From NCBI GenBank assembly GCA_001804815.1, contig MHBI01000108.1:1-64000 (forward strand): a stretch of 64,000 bases of DNA. The letters are read 5' to 3'. Below the pieces are notes generated by a model, which did no database searches, was not told the origin of the DNA, and worked only from the letters and a program-made list of their open reading frames with translations. The first letter of the stretch is position 1. Every line of letters begins with the position of its first letter. Shown piece by piece: positions 34,093 through 42,417 of the stretch. Made by a program: the position numbers and the translations under genes. Source of the DNA: Lentisphaerae bacterium GWF2_50_93. GTDB lineage: Bacteria > Verrucomicrobiota > Lentisphaeria > Victivallales > GWF2-50-93.

Positions 34093-35829
34093 ATGGCTAA
34101 AACTGATACAATTCTTGCGATTGACATTGGTGCGGACAGCATTAAGCTGGCCGAGTTCAGCTTCCCTCCCGGGGGCAAGTTGGTTCTTGAGAAGTTTGCC
34201 TTTGCCGAATATGGCTACAACCTCAGGGAGGAAGAAATGCTTCCGGCGCTTGCCGAAAAGCTGCGTTATGTCATCTCTGAAAACAATTTCAAGTCCAGAA
34301 AAGTCTCCATGTCCATATCAGGCCAGTCCACCTTCATCAGGTTTGTAAAGATTCCTTCGCTGGGCGAGAACGAGGACAAGATCCGCCAGATCGTAGGGTA
34401 TGAGGCGAAGCAGAACGTCCCTTTCCCGATCAACGAGGTCATATGGGACCACCAGCTGATACACTGCGGTGCGGATAGTGACATTGAAGTGATGTTCGTA
34501 GTCGTGAAGAATACGGTCGTCGAGGAGCTTGTTGCATTGATCGAGGCGCTGGGAATGGAGATAGACATCATCGATGTCGCTCCGGCCGCCTGCTACAACA
34601 CCGCACGCGCCAATGAAATCGGTGGCGCTGAATGTGTGATGCTCCTCAACATAGGCGCCAGGTGCTCCAGCCTTGTGTTCATAGATAAAGGTCGTTTCTT
34701 CGTAAGGACAATACCAATAGCAGGCCATATGATAACCCAGCGCCTCGGCAACGAGCTGGGGATACCATTCGAGGACGCGGAGGAATTGAAGAGGAATCAC
34801 GGGTTCGTGGCCCTTGACGGAGCCTATGACGGGTCGGACTCGGATATCGAGGAGTCGATTTCCAAAATCACCAGAAATGTCAAGATGCGTCTTTATGATG
34901 AATTGAAAAGGTCGATACATGTCTACAAATCCCGGGAGAAAGGCAGCAAGCCCGTGAAGCTTTATATTTCAGGTGGCAGTTCCGTCATTCCATTCACCCT
35001 GGGCTTCTTCTCTGAAAACCTTAAAATGCCGGTCGAATATTTCAATCCTTTCCAGGTGGTGTCGCTGCCTGGCCATATAAACAAGGAGCAGCTTGCTGAA
35101 GTCTCCCATATGTTCTCCGAGGTCATAGGTCTCGGACTAAGGCATATAAGATCCTGCCCGATCGAGATCTCCCTCATTCCTGAAAAGGTGAGGAAAATAC
35201 AGAAATTCAGGAGCAAGACGCCATATTTCTATGCCAGTGCTGTATCGTTTGTCCTAGGTCTCCTGCTCTTATGCAGCTTCCTTATGAAGCAGGAGAAGAT
35301 AATCTGCATGAAGGTCCAGAAGGCCAGGCAGGCCGTGGAATCGAAAGTTGAACTGCAGGAGCAGGTCGCCGGCGCGTTAAACAGCAGGGACGCTTATATG
35401 GGCGAACTAATGGAGGCGAAAAAACTGCTTTCGGAAAGATGCAGCTGGATAAACATCCTTAATGAATTCCAGTCGAAGATACCGGACAACATGTGGCTGG
35501 TCAGCATTTGCGCCGGGAACGGGGAGACTGCACCGAAGGCAAAGGCCGAAGAGGAGAAAGGGGCGTTGTCAACTATCTTCCAGGCCGCAGGCAGCTCAAA
35601 TGTTGCCACAGCTGATCCGGGCAAGGTCGAATGGATTGATTTCGAGGGGCATTTCATTGGAACTTCGAGGGAATTTGACATTTTCAAGAAAAGCCTGCTC
35701 GAGACAACTGTGTTCACGGATAATCCAGCGGAATTCATCACTAGGATGTTTGAACCTCCGAGAGATGAAAACAACAATTTCTCCTCATTCAAAATGTCAA
35801 TCAGGCTGAAAGCGCCTTTCAACAGATAG
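34093..35829 (+). CDS. pilM: PilM-PilN fusion protein of a type IV pilus / pseudopilus system
   Basis: 578 aa. Residues 1-~375 are PilM (actin-like ATPase): ILAIDIGADSIKLAEFSF, VSMSISGQSTFIRFVKIPSL and EAKQNVPFPINEVIWDHQLI. A membrane helix follows (FYASAVSFVLGLLLLCSFLM, about 380-398), then a coiled region and a PilN-like periplasmic domain with ILNEFQSKIPDNMWLVSI and the typical terminal pattern. Normally PilM and PilN are separate interacting proteins. PilO, PilQ, PilB and PilC are not encoded nearby. It may support assembly of the pseudopilins further right. Confidence 0.85.
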   Translation: MAKTDTILAIDIGADSIKLAEFSFPPGGKLVLEKFAFAEYGYNLREEEMLPALAEKLRYVISENNFKSRKVSMSISGQSTFIRFVKIPSLGENEDKIRQIVGYEAKQNVPFPINEVIWDHQLIHCGADSDIEVMFVVVKNTVVEELVALIEALGMEIDIIDVAPAACYNTARANEIGGAECVMLLNIGARCSSLVFIDKGRFFVRTIPIAGHMITQRLGNELGIPFEDAEELKRNHGFVALDGAYDGSDSDIEESISKITRNVKMRLYDELKRSIHVYKSREKGSKPVKLYISGGSSVIPFTLGFFSENLKMPVEYFNPFQVVSLPGHINKEQLAEVSHMFSEVIGLGLRHIRSCPIEISLIPEKVRKIQKFRSKTPYFYASAVSFVLGLLLLCSFLMKQEKIICMKVQKARQAVESKVELQEQVAGALNSRDAYMGELMEAKKLLSERCSWINILNEFQSKIPDNMWLVSICAGNGETAPKAKAEEEKGALSTIFQAAGSSNVATADPGKVEWIDFEGHFIGTSREFDIFKKSLLETTVFTDNPAEFITRMFEPPRDENNNFSSFKMSIRLKAPFNR

Positions 35830-35842
35830 TAATTTTGATTCT

Positions 35843-36130
35843 TTAAAGCGCGGGAGAACCGAAAAACCTCGATTTCTCCTCCTCGAGGAGAATCCCCACC
35901 TTGTTGAAATCTATAGGTTCAAACTCGTTGAGCGAAATATCCTCGCAGAGGACAAGCCATTCCTCATGATCCCAGCTCCCGTTGTTTTTCCTTACAAAGC
36001 CTCTCAGCAGGCCCGCATGTTTCAACCGTTCGAGATTTTGCCTCTTGATGAATTCAATGGCGCTTTTCCTCGATGCCGATCTCAGAAGAAAAATCTCTTT
36101 GCCCAGCATTGAATTGTTCCCGCCTTTCAT
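35843..36130 (-). CDS. Small SWDH-motif protein, copy 1
   Basis: 95 aa with an ideal SD (AGGAGG, 4 bp before the ATG). The central block is NGSWDHEEWLVLCEDISLNE followed by FEPIDFNKVGILLEEEK. The same block occurs in the proteins at 37644 and 38203, defining a three-member local family with the consensus SWDHxxWxxLCE[ED]IS...[PD]VDF.[QK]VG.[LI]LE. Copy 1 has an N-terminus of its own and no CxWC partner. Probably cytoplasmic, mixed alpha/beta. I recognise no known family. Confidence 0.75.
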   Translation of the reverse strand: MKGGNNSMLGKEIFLLRSASRKSAIEFIKRQNLERLKHAGLLRGFVRKNNGSWDHEEWLVLCEDISLNEFEPIDFNKVGILLEEEKSRFFGSPAL

Positions 36131-36362
36131 TTTTCCTCCTTTTTTTGACAGTTCCGGTTTTCTCCCTTCATTAAAATAATATCCCGGCTAAAACACAATT
36201 CCATCAATTTGTGTTCATGCACAAATAGTTTAATGTTAGATTTATATTTAGGCGCCAAAACCCAGGAAATGTTTCCTGCCGCTGGCCCTTGATTATTTGC
36301 ATTCGGAACAATATTCTTAAAACGCATGACGTTTATTTAATTTCACAAAAAGGAGCTTGCCC

Positions 36363-37481
36363 ATGGCAAAACATATCGGAATCCTGACAAGCGGCGGGGA
36401 CTGTCCAGGCCTAAATGCCGCAATCCGCGGCACAGGCAAGGCAATAGCTGAAATGGGAATGGACCTGATCGGCTTCAGGGACGGATTCAGGGGCCTGGTG
36501 CAGGACAGGACCTTCACTCTTGATCAGAACCTGCTGTCAGGCATACTTACTCTTGGCGGAACCATCCTCGGAACAAGCCGGGACAAACCCCACAAGATGC
36601 CGATAGGGAACAAGGTCATGGACATGACCGATGTAATAGTGGAAACCTACAAGAGGCACAACCTGGACGCACTGGTCTGCATCGGAGGCGGCGGGACACA
36701 GAAAAATGCATACAGGCTCCTCAAGGCCGGGCTCAATATAATAACCCTGCCCAAGACCATTGACAACGATATACCCTTTACAGACACATCGATAGGCTTT
36801 GATACTGCGCTGGGAATTGCCGTTGAAGCCATTGACCGGCTGCATTCAACCGCCACAAGCCACCACAGGATAATTGTCGTCGAAGTGATGGGGCACCGCG
36901 CCGGCTGGCTGGCACTGGGCGCGGGAATGGCCGGAGGCGCCGATGTCATACTGATACCTGAAATTCCATACAATATTGAAAATATCTCCGAAGCCATCAG
37001 CGAAAGGACGCATGCTGGGAAGCGTTTCAGCATAGTTGTCGTGGCCGAAGGCGCGATGTCCACGGAAGATTCGAAAAAGATTTCAAAACTGCTGAAGGAA
37101 AAGGAAAAAGCCGAAAAGAAATCTGAACTCATGAGGATTTCCGAGAATCTGAACCAGTTCCACCAATTCCACGTCAACCACACGCTGACCCTCGCCTCCC
37201 AGCTAGAGAAACTGACAGGGCTTGAGTCACGCCTAACCATTCTCGGCCACCTCCAGAGGGGCGGAACTCCTTCAGCGGCCGACAGGATCCTCGCCACCAA
37301 TCTCGGGACTGCCTGCGCAAAGCTAATCAAAGAGGGCAGATACGGCGAGATGATTGCAGTCCAGGGAAACAGGCTCATATCCGTGAAACTCAAGGATGTC
37401 TCCGGCAGCAAGAAGCTCGTTCCTCAAAACCACCCCTGGATTGAATCGGCGAAGCTTGTGGGCACCTGTTTCGGAGACTGA
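36363..37481 (+). CDS. pfkA: 6-phosphofructokinase
   Basis: 372 aa from ATG 36363 (GGAG 7 bp upstream; a TTG reading at 36357 is less likely). Phosphofructokinase motifs: GILTSGGDCPGLNAAIRG, LPKTIDNDIPFTDTSIGFDT (catalytic Asp region) and RIIVVEVMGHRAGWLAL. At the phosphoryl-donor site it reads IGGGGTQKNAYRL where E. coli PfkA has IGGDGS, so the Mg-binding Asp103 is replaced by Gly. Position 104 is Gly and 124 is Lys, the combination seen in several ATP-type enzymes. Donor (ATP or PPi) is therefore not certain. A single-gene unit. Confidence 0.92.
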   Translation: MAKHIGILTSGGDCPGLNAAIRGTGKAIAEMGMDLIGFRDGFRGLVQDRTFTLDQNLLSGILTLGGTILGTSRDKPHKMPIGNKVMDMTDVIVETYKRHNLDALVCIGGGGTQKNAYRLLKAGLNIITLPKTIDNDIPFTDTSIGFDTALGIAVEAIDRLHSTATSHHRIIVVEVMGHRAGWLALGAGMAGGADVILIPEIPYNIENISEAISERTHAGKRFSIVVVAEGAMSTEDSKKISKLLKEKEKAEKKSELMRISENLNQFHQFHVNHTLTLASQLEKLTGLESRLTILGHLQRGGTPSAADRILATNLGTACAKLIKEGRYGEMIAVQGNRLISVKLKDVSGSKKLVPQNHPWIESAKLVGTCFGD

Positions 37482-37643
37482 CAATCCTGCTATCCCTTCC
37501 ATGACTTTCCCTGCGGAAAGAGGACTTCCTTTTCTCACGCATTTCTAACATTTCCCTGACCATGCCTTAATGCCTCCATGATAGGATAGTCACATCAGGA
37601 TGAAAAACATTCAACCAGAAATCAGAATGAGGAGGCTTTAGAA

Positions 37644-37940
37644 ATGAAGGCGAAGAAGACAACGATGAAAATCGTGAAGAGAATTGGCGGCAAGTCCGGT
37701 CTCAAGAAAACTGCGGCAGCTCCAGATTGCGGAGGCAACATGGAGAAACTGATAAAAAGCGGAATACTGGAAATTTTCGTGATCGAGAACAAGGCTTCCT
37801 GGGATCATCAGGAATGGCTGAGGTTGTGCGAGGAAATATCAAACAGCGAATTCTATCCGGTCGATTTCGACCAGGTCGGCCTCCTTCTTGAAAATAAGAA
37901 GACCGCGTATCTTGAACCCCGGAATGCCGTCATCGCATGA
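37644..37940 (+). CDS. Small SWDH-motif protein, copy 2
   Basis: 98 aa; GAGGAGG precedes the ATG. The N-terminal ~30 residues are Lys-rich (MKAKKTTMKIVKRIGGKSGL). The conserved block is NKASWDHQEWLRLCEEISNS then EFYPVDFDQVGLLLENKK. It is first in a tandem cassette with the CxWC protein 29 bp downstream. The Trp-Asp-His core and the C-E-E-I-S motif look like a binding surface rather than a known active site. Function unknown. Confidence 0.75.
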   Translation: MKAKKTTMKIVKRIGGKSGLKKTAAAPDCGGNMEKLIKSGILEIFVIENKASWDHQEWLRLCEEISNSEFYPVDFDQVGLLLENKKTAYLEPRNAVIA

Positions 37941-37969
37941 CACACAACAACTAGGAGTGGAGGAAGATA

Positions 37970-38188
37970 ATGGAAAAGCCAAATGAAGGGCGTGATGTTC
38001 CTGCGGCGGACATAGAAGGAAGGGCAATCCCTCTGATATGCGCCTGGTGCGACAAGATTGTCGGCATCATCAAGTCGAAGGTTTCAGAAGGTGAAAACAC
38101 CCATCCTACCCATGGCATATGCCCTGAATGTTTCCATAAGACCATGGGAAGCCAGACCCTCAGCTGCTGCGGCAGCGTCAATCATTAA
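37970..38188 (+). CDS. Small CxWC / HGICPxC zinc-finger-like protein, copy 1
   Basis: 72 aa; GGAGGAAG precedes the ATG. Pattern: PLICAWCDKIVGII, a ~20-residue variable linker, then THGICPECF and a terminal CC. The CAWCKKI...HGICPxC pair is known as a short tail on PAS/GAF sensor and response-regulator proteins, where its role is unclear; here it is the whole protein. Two CxxC-type pairs could bind zinc. It sits between SWDH copies 2 and 3. Homologous to 38553-38780. Confidence 0.75.
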   Translation: MEKPNEGRDVPAADIEGRAIPLICAWCDKIVGIIKSKVSEGENTHPTHGICPECFHKTMGSQTLSCCGSVNH

Positions 38189-38202
38189 AAAGAGGTAGAC
38201 GG

Positions 38203-38517
38203 ATGAAAGTGAAAACAAAGAGGAATTTGGATGCCCCATTAAAAACGGAAGCATTGAAATTCGTTTCCATGAAATCAACAGTCGACGACATCAAGGGAAA
38301 GAATCTCCAGAAAATCCTGAGAAGCGGCATTCTTGAGAACTTCATATGGAGGGAGAACGGTTCCTGGGATCATCATGGATGGATCAACCTGTGTGAGGAA
38401 ATTTCATTGAACGACGTTAATCCGGTCGATTTCGACCAGGTGGGGATGATCCTTGAGACGGTAAAGGAGATATACAACAGGATCGAAGCTGATGGCAGAT
38501 GCCATGCAGCCAAATGA
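38203..38517 (+). CDS. Small SWDH-motif protein, copy 3
   Basis: 104 aa; AAGAGG precedes the ATG. Conserved block NGSWDHHGWINLCEEISLND then VNPVDFDQVGMILETVKE. The Lys-rich N-terminal part (VKTKRNLDAPLK) parallels copy 2. It begins the second cassette, 15 bp after the first CxWC gene. The repeated order SWDH-CxWC, SWDH-CxWC indicates a tandem duplication of a functional pair that has since diverged strongly. Confidence 0.75.
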   Translation: MKVKTKRNLDAPLKTEALKFVSMKSTVDDIKGKNLQKILRSGILENFIWRENGSWDHHGWINLCEEISLNDVNPVDFDQVGMILETVKEIYNRIEADGRCHAAK

Positions 38518-38552
38518 ACAGCGTTTTCAAGTTGGAAATTAATGAGGATACC

Positions 38553-38780
38553 ATGAATAGCGCCAATGAAACGTTTGAGGTTCCGGCAGATGCCATCGGA
38601 AAAATGACTATTCCACGCACATGCTCCTGGTGCAATAAGATCATCGGTGCTGCAGGAGATGAAACAAAGAAGCCCCAAGCACACGGAATCTGCCCTGACT
38701 GCTTTAAAAATACAATATTTGAACGTGCATGCGGAATACGGACCGACAGATATCATTTAGTCCAGGAATTTCACAGGTAA
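38553..38780 (+). CDS. Small CxWC / HGICPxC zinc-finger-like protein, copy 2
   Basis: 75 aa from ATG 38553, chosen for the GAGG 5 bp upstream and because the residue count to the first Cys then equals that of copy 1; the frame opens further upstream to 38499. Pattern: PRTCSWCNKIIGAAG, a linker, then AHGICPDCF. The tail differs from copy 1 and has one further Cys. It follows SWDH copy 3 as copy 1 follows copy 2. Function unknown; metal binding is likely. Confidence 0.72.
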   Translation: MNSANETFEVPADAIGKMTIPRTCSWCNKIIGAAGDETKKPQAHGICPDCFKNTIFERACGIRTDRYHLVQEFHR

Positions 38781-38901
38781 TGCAGGCGATTGTTCCAGGC
38801 GGTACTGCGTCGTTGCCCCGTGGATTGTGGATCTTTTGGCTCAAAGTAAAATATACTTCAATATGCGTGCTGGCCTCCTGTCTCATGTCAGCTTTAAGCG
38901 G

Positions 38902-39474
38902 TCAGGAGCACGCTGCAGTTTTTGGCTTGAGTATCAATTCCTTCATTCCCTTTAATTTCTGATAGTCATCCAGCATTGATTTAAGATGCATTGTTTCAGA
39001 CAGGCTCAACTTCTGCGATGAAGGATCTATTTCCCCTGAAGCCTTCATTTTCTGGAATCGGTCTTCATCTGTTATCGCATCTCCGATTGCCGAGGCAATC
39101 CTGGACAGATAATCTTTTTCCCTCATATTGACGCTTAAGATCACGGCTTTCCTGCCATTTACCATGACAAACAGCTCAACGTAATTCCTGTATACCATGA
39201 ATACCCAGAAAGCCGAAGCGGCAAACAGGATCAAGGAGACGATGGCAGCTGCCATTTTAAGGTTGCCGGGTATGAAATTAAAAAACGCAAAAGGAGCAAG
39301 CGAGGAAAATAAGACGAGGATGCTGAAGGCAAATTCCTCACATCTGAAATTCAAATCCACACTCCCTATCTTGCCGACCGGCACCGTAATGTGCTCGCAC
39401 GTGATCCTCACATTGGTCACCTTCGAAGTCGCGTCGCTGTAATATACTTTTTCACCTATTTCATTGGCAGCCAT
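38902..39474 (-). CDS. DUF6232-like two-TM protein
   Basis: 190 aa from ATG 39474, chosen for the AAGGGAG SD; the frame runs on to 39525. N-terminal KVYYSDATSKVTNVRITCEH resembles the DUF6232 opening (YYSD.. V.NxR). A helix pair follows at about residues 49-66 (FAFSILVLFSSLAPFAFF) and 75-95 (MAAAIVSLILFAASAFWVFM). The C-terminal part has YVELFVMVNGRKAVILS, and DYLSRIASAIGDAITDED is a strong match to the family helix after the repeated strands. A Lys/Leu-rich tail ends it. Function of the family is unknown. Confidence 0.65.
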   Translation of the reverse strand: MAANEIGEKVYYSDATSKVTNVRITCEHITVPVGKIGSVDLNFRCEEFAFSILVLFSSLAPFAFFNFIPGNLKMAAAIVSLILFAASAFWVFMVYRNYVELFVMVNGRKAVILSVNMREKDYLSRIASAIGDAITDEDRFQKMKASGEIDPSSQKLSLSETMHLKSMLDDYQKLKGMKELILKPKTAACS

Positions 39475-39565
39475 TGATTTCTCCCTTGTTAATCTCGATT
39501 TCATTGGTTCCGGCTTGTGTGGCAAGTCGGATTTCGATATTGATTTGCGGACACGTCCGCCTTAA

Positions 39566-40201
39566 CTACATCTGGAGCTGCACATACCGCAATGAAAGTT
39601 CTTTCGCGGATGAATCCACCAGGAATGTGACCGGGCTTCCCTTGCAGTCGCCATTTACCTTCATGATCATGCCCGGCAACCTGTCTACGGAATTGAAACT
39701 CACTTCAGACGGATTCAGGCGCCTGAGGGCGACCTCCAGATCCGACCTTGTTTCGCTGTCCACGTTCTTGCTCCAGAGGGAGCTGACACCATTCTCGCCC
39801 CGGCTGCTGAATTCAATGACGAATTTCTTCGCGAAATCACAGGCCGCCAAGGTTTCGGCGTTGTCGACAGGTTTCATCTCTGCCTTGAATTTCGCATACT
39901 TGTTTTTCTTATCCTTGACTACATTTGCGAAATGTATTGACACCATCACAAGCGTCAGAACAGCGGCGGCGGAGGCTGCGCATTTGAATGCGAATTTGAG
40001 TTTCTCCATCGTCCTCTCAACCTTCTCGCCCTTTTTCGTCTCTTTGCTTTTTTCCTCCTTCTGTTTGTCGATGGAGGTATAGAGTATGCCCTTGTTATCT
40101 CTTTCGCACTTCTTCTTCTCCAGGGCTTCATTCTCCTTTTGTAGAGCCATCCTCTTTCTTCCGAGTTCTATTTTCAGTTTTATCGCATGCAACTCGTTCA
40201 T
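39566..40201 (-). CDS. Single-TM protein with coiled-coil cytoplasmic part
   Basis: 211 aa. Residues 1-65 are highly charged and likely coiled coil (MALQKENEALEKKKCERD). A membrane segment follows at about 72-92 (CAASAAAVLTLVMVSIHFAN), then a ~115-residue extracytoplasmic domain (FAKKFVIEFSSRGENGVSSL, SFNSVDRLPGMIMKVNGDCK). I recognise no family. Its only near neighbour in the same direction is the DUF6232-like gene downstream (gap 91 bp). An inverted repeat near 40230-40285 may separate it from the pseudopilin gene. Confidence 0.65.
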   Translation of the reverse strand: MNELHAIKLKIELGRKRMALQKENEALEKKKCERDNKGILYTSIDKQKEEKSKETKKGEKVERTMEKLKFAFKCAASAAAVLTLVMVSIHFANVVKDKKNKYAKFKAEMKPVDNAETLAACDFAKKFVIEFSSRGENGVSSLWSKNVDSETRSDLEVALRRLNPSEVSFNSVDRLPGMIMKVNGDCKGSPVTFLVDSSAKELSLRYVQLQM

Positions 40202-40307
40202 AGCAATTTCCTTTCATAGTATTCCTTGAAAAGCCCCTCCCCTTTTTCCCTGTCTTTTTCCTGACAGGTATTCTAGGGGAGAGGAGTGGACACTCCATGC
40301 ACTGATA

Positions 40308-41246
40308 TTACTGTATGGGATTTGTACCATCTGTAGTAATATCGCCAATCCTAGGATCCGAATAGACCTTTTTGCCCCACAGGAAGTTTGTGGGATTTAA
40401 TGTTTCATCAAGCGTTTTCGCTTCAGCATGTCCGTCCGCAAAAACGTAATTGGGCTTATCCCTGTGCCTGTCCCATGCAACGTAGTTCAAGTGTATCGAG
40501 GTTGCAACCGGGGTGGCGGCGGCGGCTCTTGCATCGCCAGCAGTAACAGCATAAGCATTACCAGAGAGACCAGAAGTTTCTGAATTGTATTCGCCTGAGC
40601 TTGAAGTCATACCTATGCCTGATGCCGGACGATGGGACTTCAATGCCGCTCCGCCGCCTGGGGACGTGCCCATAAGCCTCTGGAAGCTGTCCGTGTATTC
40701 ACACAGCAGTATTTCCTTGGCGGGATTTTTCAACTGCGTATCCTTTACACATTGAAGCCAGGACATCGCGCTGTTTTTCTTGCGGGGCATGATAAGTTCA
40801 TTTACCGTATAGCTGGTCCTGGGAACTTGAAAGTCTACACCTCCGCCGGCATCAACCTGATCTTTTGGCGCTTCTACTGTTTCACCATACGCATTGACAT
40901 TGCCGGTGAAGCAAGTTGGAGCCCAGCCTCCATTATCCATGGACGGGCAGACGTAGCTGCCGTTGCCACCCTTATTGCCCATTTCCTTGCGTATCAAGCC
41001 GCTCCAGTGCATATACGGCTTTGATGAGTCATTAGGATAGTAGTAGGCCATTGGAAAAGTACCTTCATGGGCTGTAGCATACAGCATCAAGCCCAGGCTG
41101 ATCTGTTTCTGGTTGCTGAGGCACAAAGTGCCGCGGGCCTTCTCCCGGGCGGATGCAAGCGCAGGGAGCAGCAGTCCCGCAAGAATTGATATGATAGCGA
41201 TAACTACCAGCAATTCTATAAGCGTAAACCTTCGTTCTTTGTTCAT
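40308..41246 (-). CDS. Prepilin-like protein (type II secretion / pseudopilin superfamily)
   Basis: 312 aa from ATG 41246 (AAGGAG upstream; the frame extends to 41369 but that part looks like an A-rich 5' region). N-terminal ERRFTLIELLVVIAIISILA is a class III prepilin signal cut before Phe, followed by the hydrophobic helix. The C-terminal region has YVFADGHAEAKTL, the DGHA ending common in this DUF1559-like group in PVC bacteria. No assembly ATPase is nearby. It lacks the hairpin found in the leaders at 53-58 kb. Confidence 0.85.
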   Translation of the reverse strand: MNKERRFTLIELLVVIAIISILAGLLLPALASAREKARGTLCLSNQKQISLGLMLYATAHEGTFPMAYYYPNDSSKPYMHWSGLIRKEMGNKGGNGSYVCPSMDNGGWAPTCFTGNVNAYGETVEAPKDQVDAGGGVDFQVPRTSYTVNELIMPRKKNSAMSWLQCVKDTQLKNPAKEILLCEYTDSFQRLMGTSPGGGAALKSHRPASGIGMTSSSGEYNSETSGLSGNAYAVTAGDARAAAATPVATSIHLNYVAWDRHRDKPNYVFADGHAEAKTLDETLNPTNFLWGKKVYSDPRIGDITTDGTNPIQ

Positions 41247-41609
41247 CTTCCTTTTCTCCTTACATTTTTTTGTTTTCATCTTTTTCCCACCTTTCTTTCT
41301 TTTTCCTTTTTTTGGTTGATAGCTTTCTTGATTCTGCGATAATAATGCAGCAGGAAATAAGAACCACAAGATGCCTAATATTTAACTAACCGATATCTAA
41401 CAAACCAGGAGGAACCGATAATTGCCATGGGCAGGACTAGGCGGAGATCACAACGCGATCGGAGATTATTCTGCGGTGTGTTTTCTCGATGGAAACTCAG
41501 CATGCCTGGAAGACAATTGCAGGGATTCCATCTTGAATGTGGCTAAGAACGATAAGGACTATGGGCCAGTATTATTCTCACGTTGCCTGGCAACGTACAG
41601 GAATACCAG

Positions 41610-42356
41610 CTATTCCCGATCCCAGTACATGTCATTGCCCGGAGCCCTGGTCCATGGACCAGTAAGCTTGTCGGCAGCATAAAATTGCCCGCTTGTCCGT
41701 GCGACAATGGCATCGACATGGCCGTCCATCCAAGTTACAACACAGGCGAACCTGTGCCTTCCATAAGGAGCAGGATTATCGAGATCGCACCAGGGATAGA
41801 CGTGGTAGTACCCGAACAGGAGCCCGGTATTCCATTGTGCTGCTGTCTCAGTGGCCAGTATCGTCAATGATGGTTTCTTGATCTTGTCTATCTGGGCTGC
41901 CTTGTCATAAGTGTTATAGGGGGCGCTCCATGCATCCACCATCCAGGTTACCGGACCATCATCCCCGTCCTGGTTCTGGCCTCCAAGCATGTGGGAGTTG
42001 TATCCATAGCTTATCTGTCCGTAGAGGAGACGGCCTGCCTGGGTCTTTTCAGGAGTTGAAGTGTCCGAAGGACAGAAGAAAAGATCCGAAGGCTTGTTTT
42101 CCACAAGAAGCTGGCACCATCCGTCCGTCAGGGTGTTCGGTCCTGGATTGAGCCTCCTGCCCGGCATCAGGCTGCCATAATTGTCGCTGTAGACGTAGGT
42201 CAGAGTCCCAATCTGCTTGCAATTATTTATACAATAAATCTTCCTTGCGGAATCCTTCGCGGAAGCCAGGGCAGGAAGAAGAAGTGCGGCAAGGATTGCG
42301 ATGATCGCAATCACGACAAGGAGTTCGATCAAGGTAAAGCTCATCCATCTCCTCAT
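41610..42356 (-). CDS. Prepilin-like protein
   Basis: 249 aa from ATG 42356 (AAGGAG 8 bp upstream; longer frame not supported). Leader MRRWMSFTLIELLVVIAI, then the helix, a short Cys pair (KIYCINNCKQIGTL) and a globular part ending VVTWMDGHVDAIVARTSG. It is most like the 241-aa protein encoded just upstream (shared CINNCKQI and YGRHRF/YGRHSN lines), so the two look like a recent duplication. Probably surface-exposed or periplasmic pseudopilins of unknown function. Confidence 0.85.
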   Translation of the reverse strand: MRRWMSFTLIELLVVIAIIAILAALLLPALASAKDSARKIYCINNCKQIGTLTYVYSDNYGSLMPGRRLNPGPNTLTDGWCQLLVENKPSDLFFCPSDTSTPEKTQAGRLLYGQISYGYNSHMLGGQNQDGDDGPVTWMVDAWSAPYNTYDKAAQIDKIKKPSLTILATETAAQWNTGLLFGYYHVYPWCDLDNPAPYGRHRFACVVTWMDGHVDAIVARTSGQFYAADKLTGPWTRAPGNDMYWDRE

Positions 42357-42417
42357 ACCATAGGCTCCTTTTGTAGGATTATAATATCGATATAAATCCA
42401 ATATACAGGCAATTATC

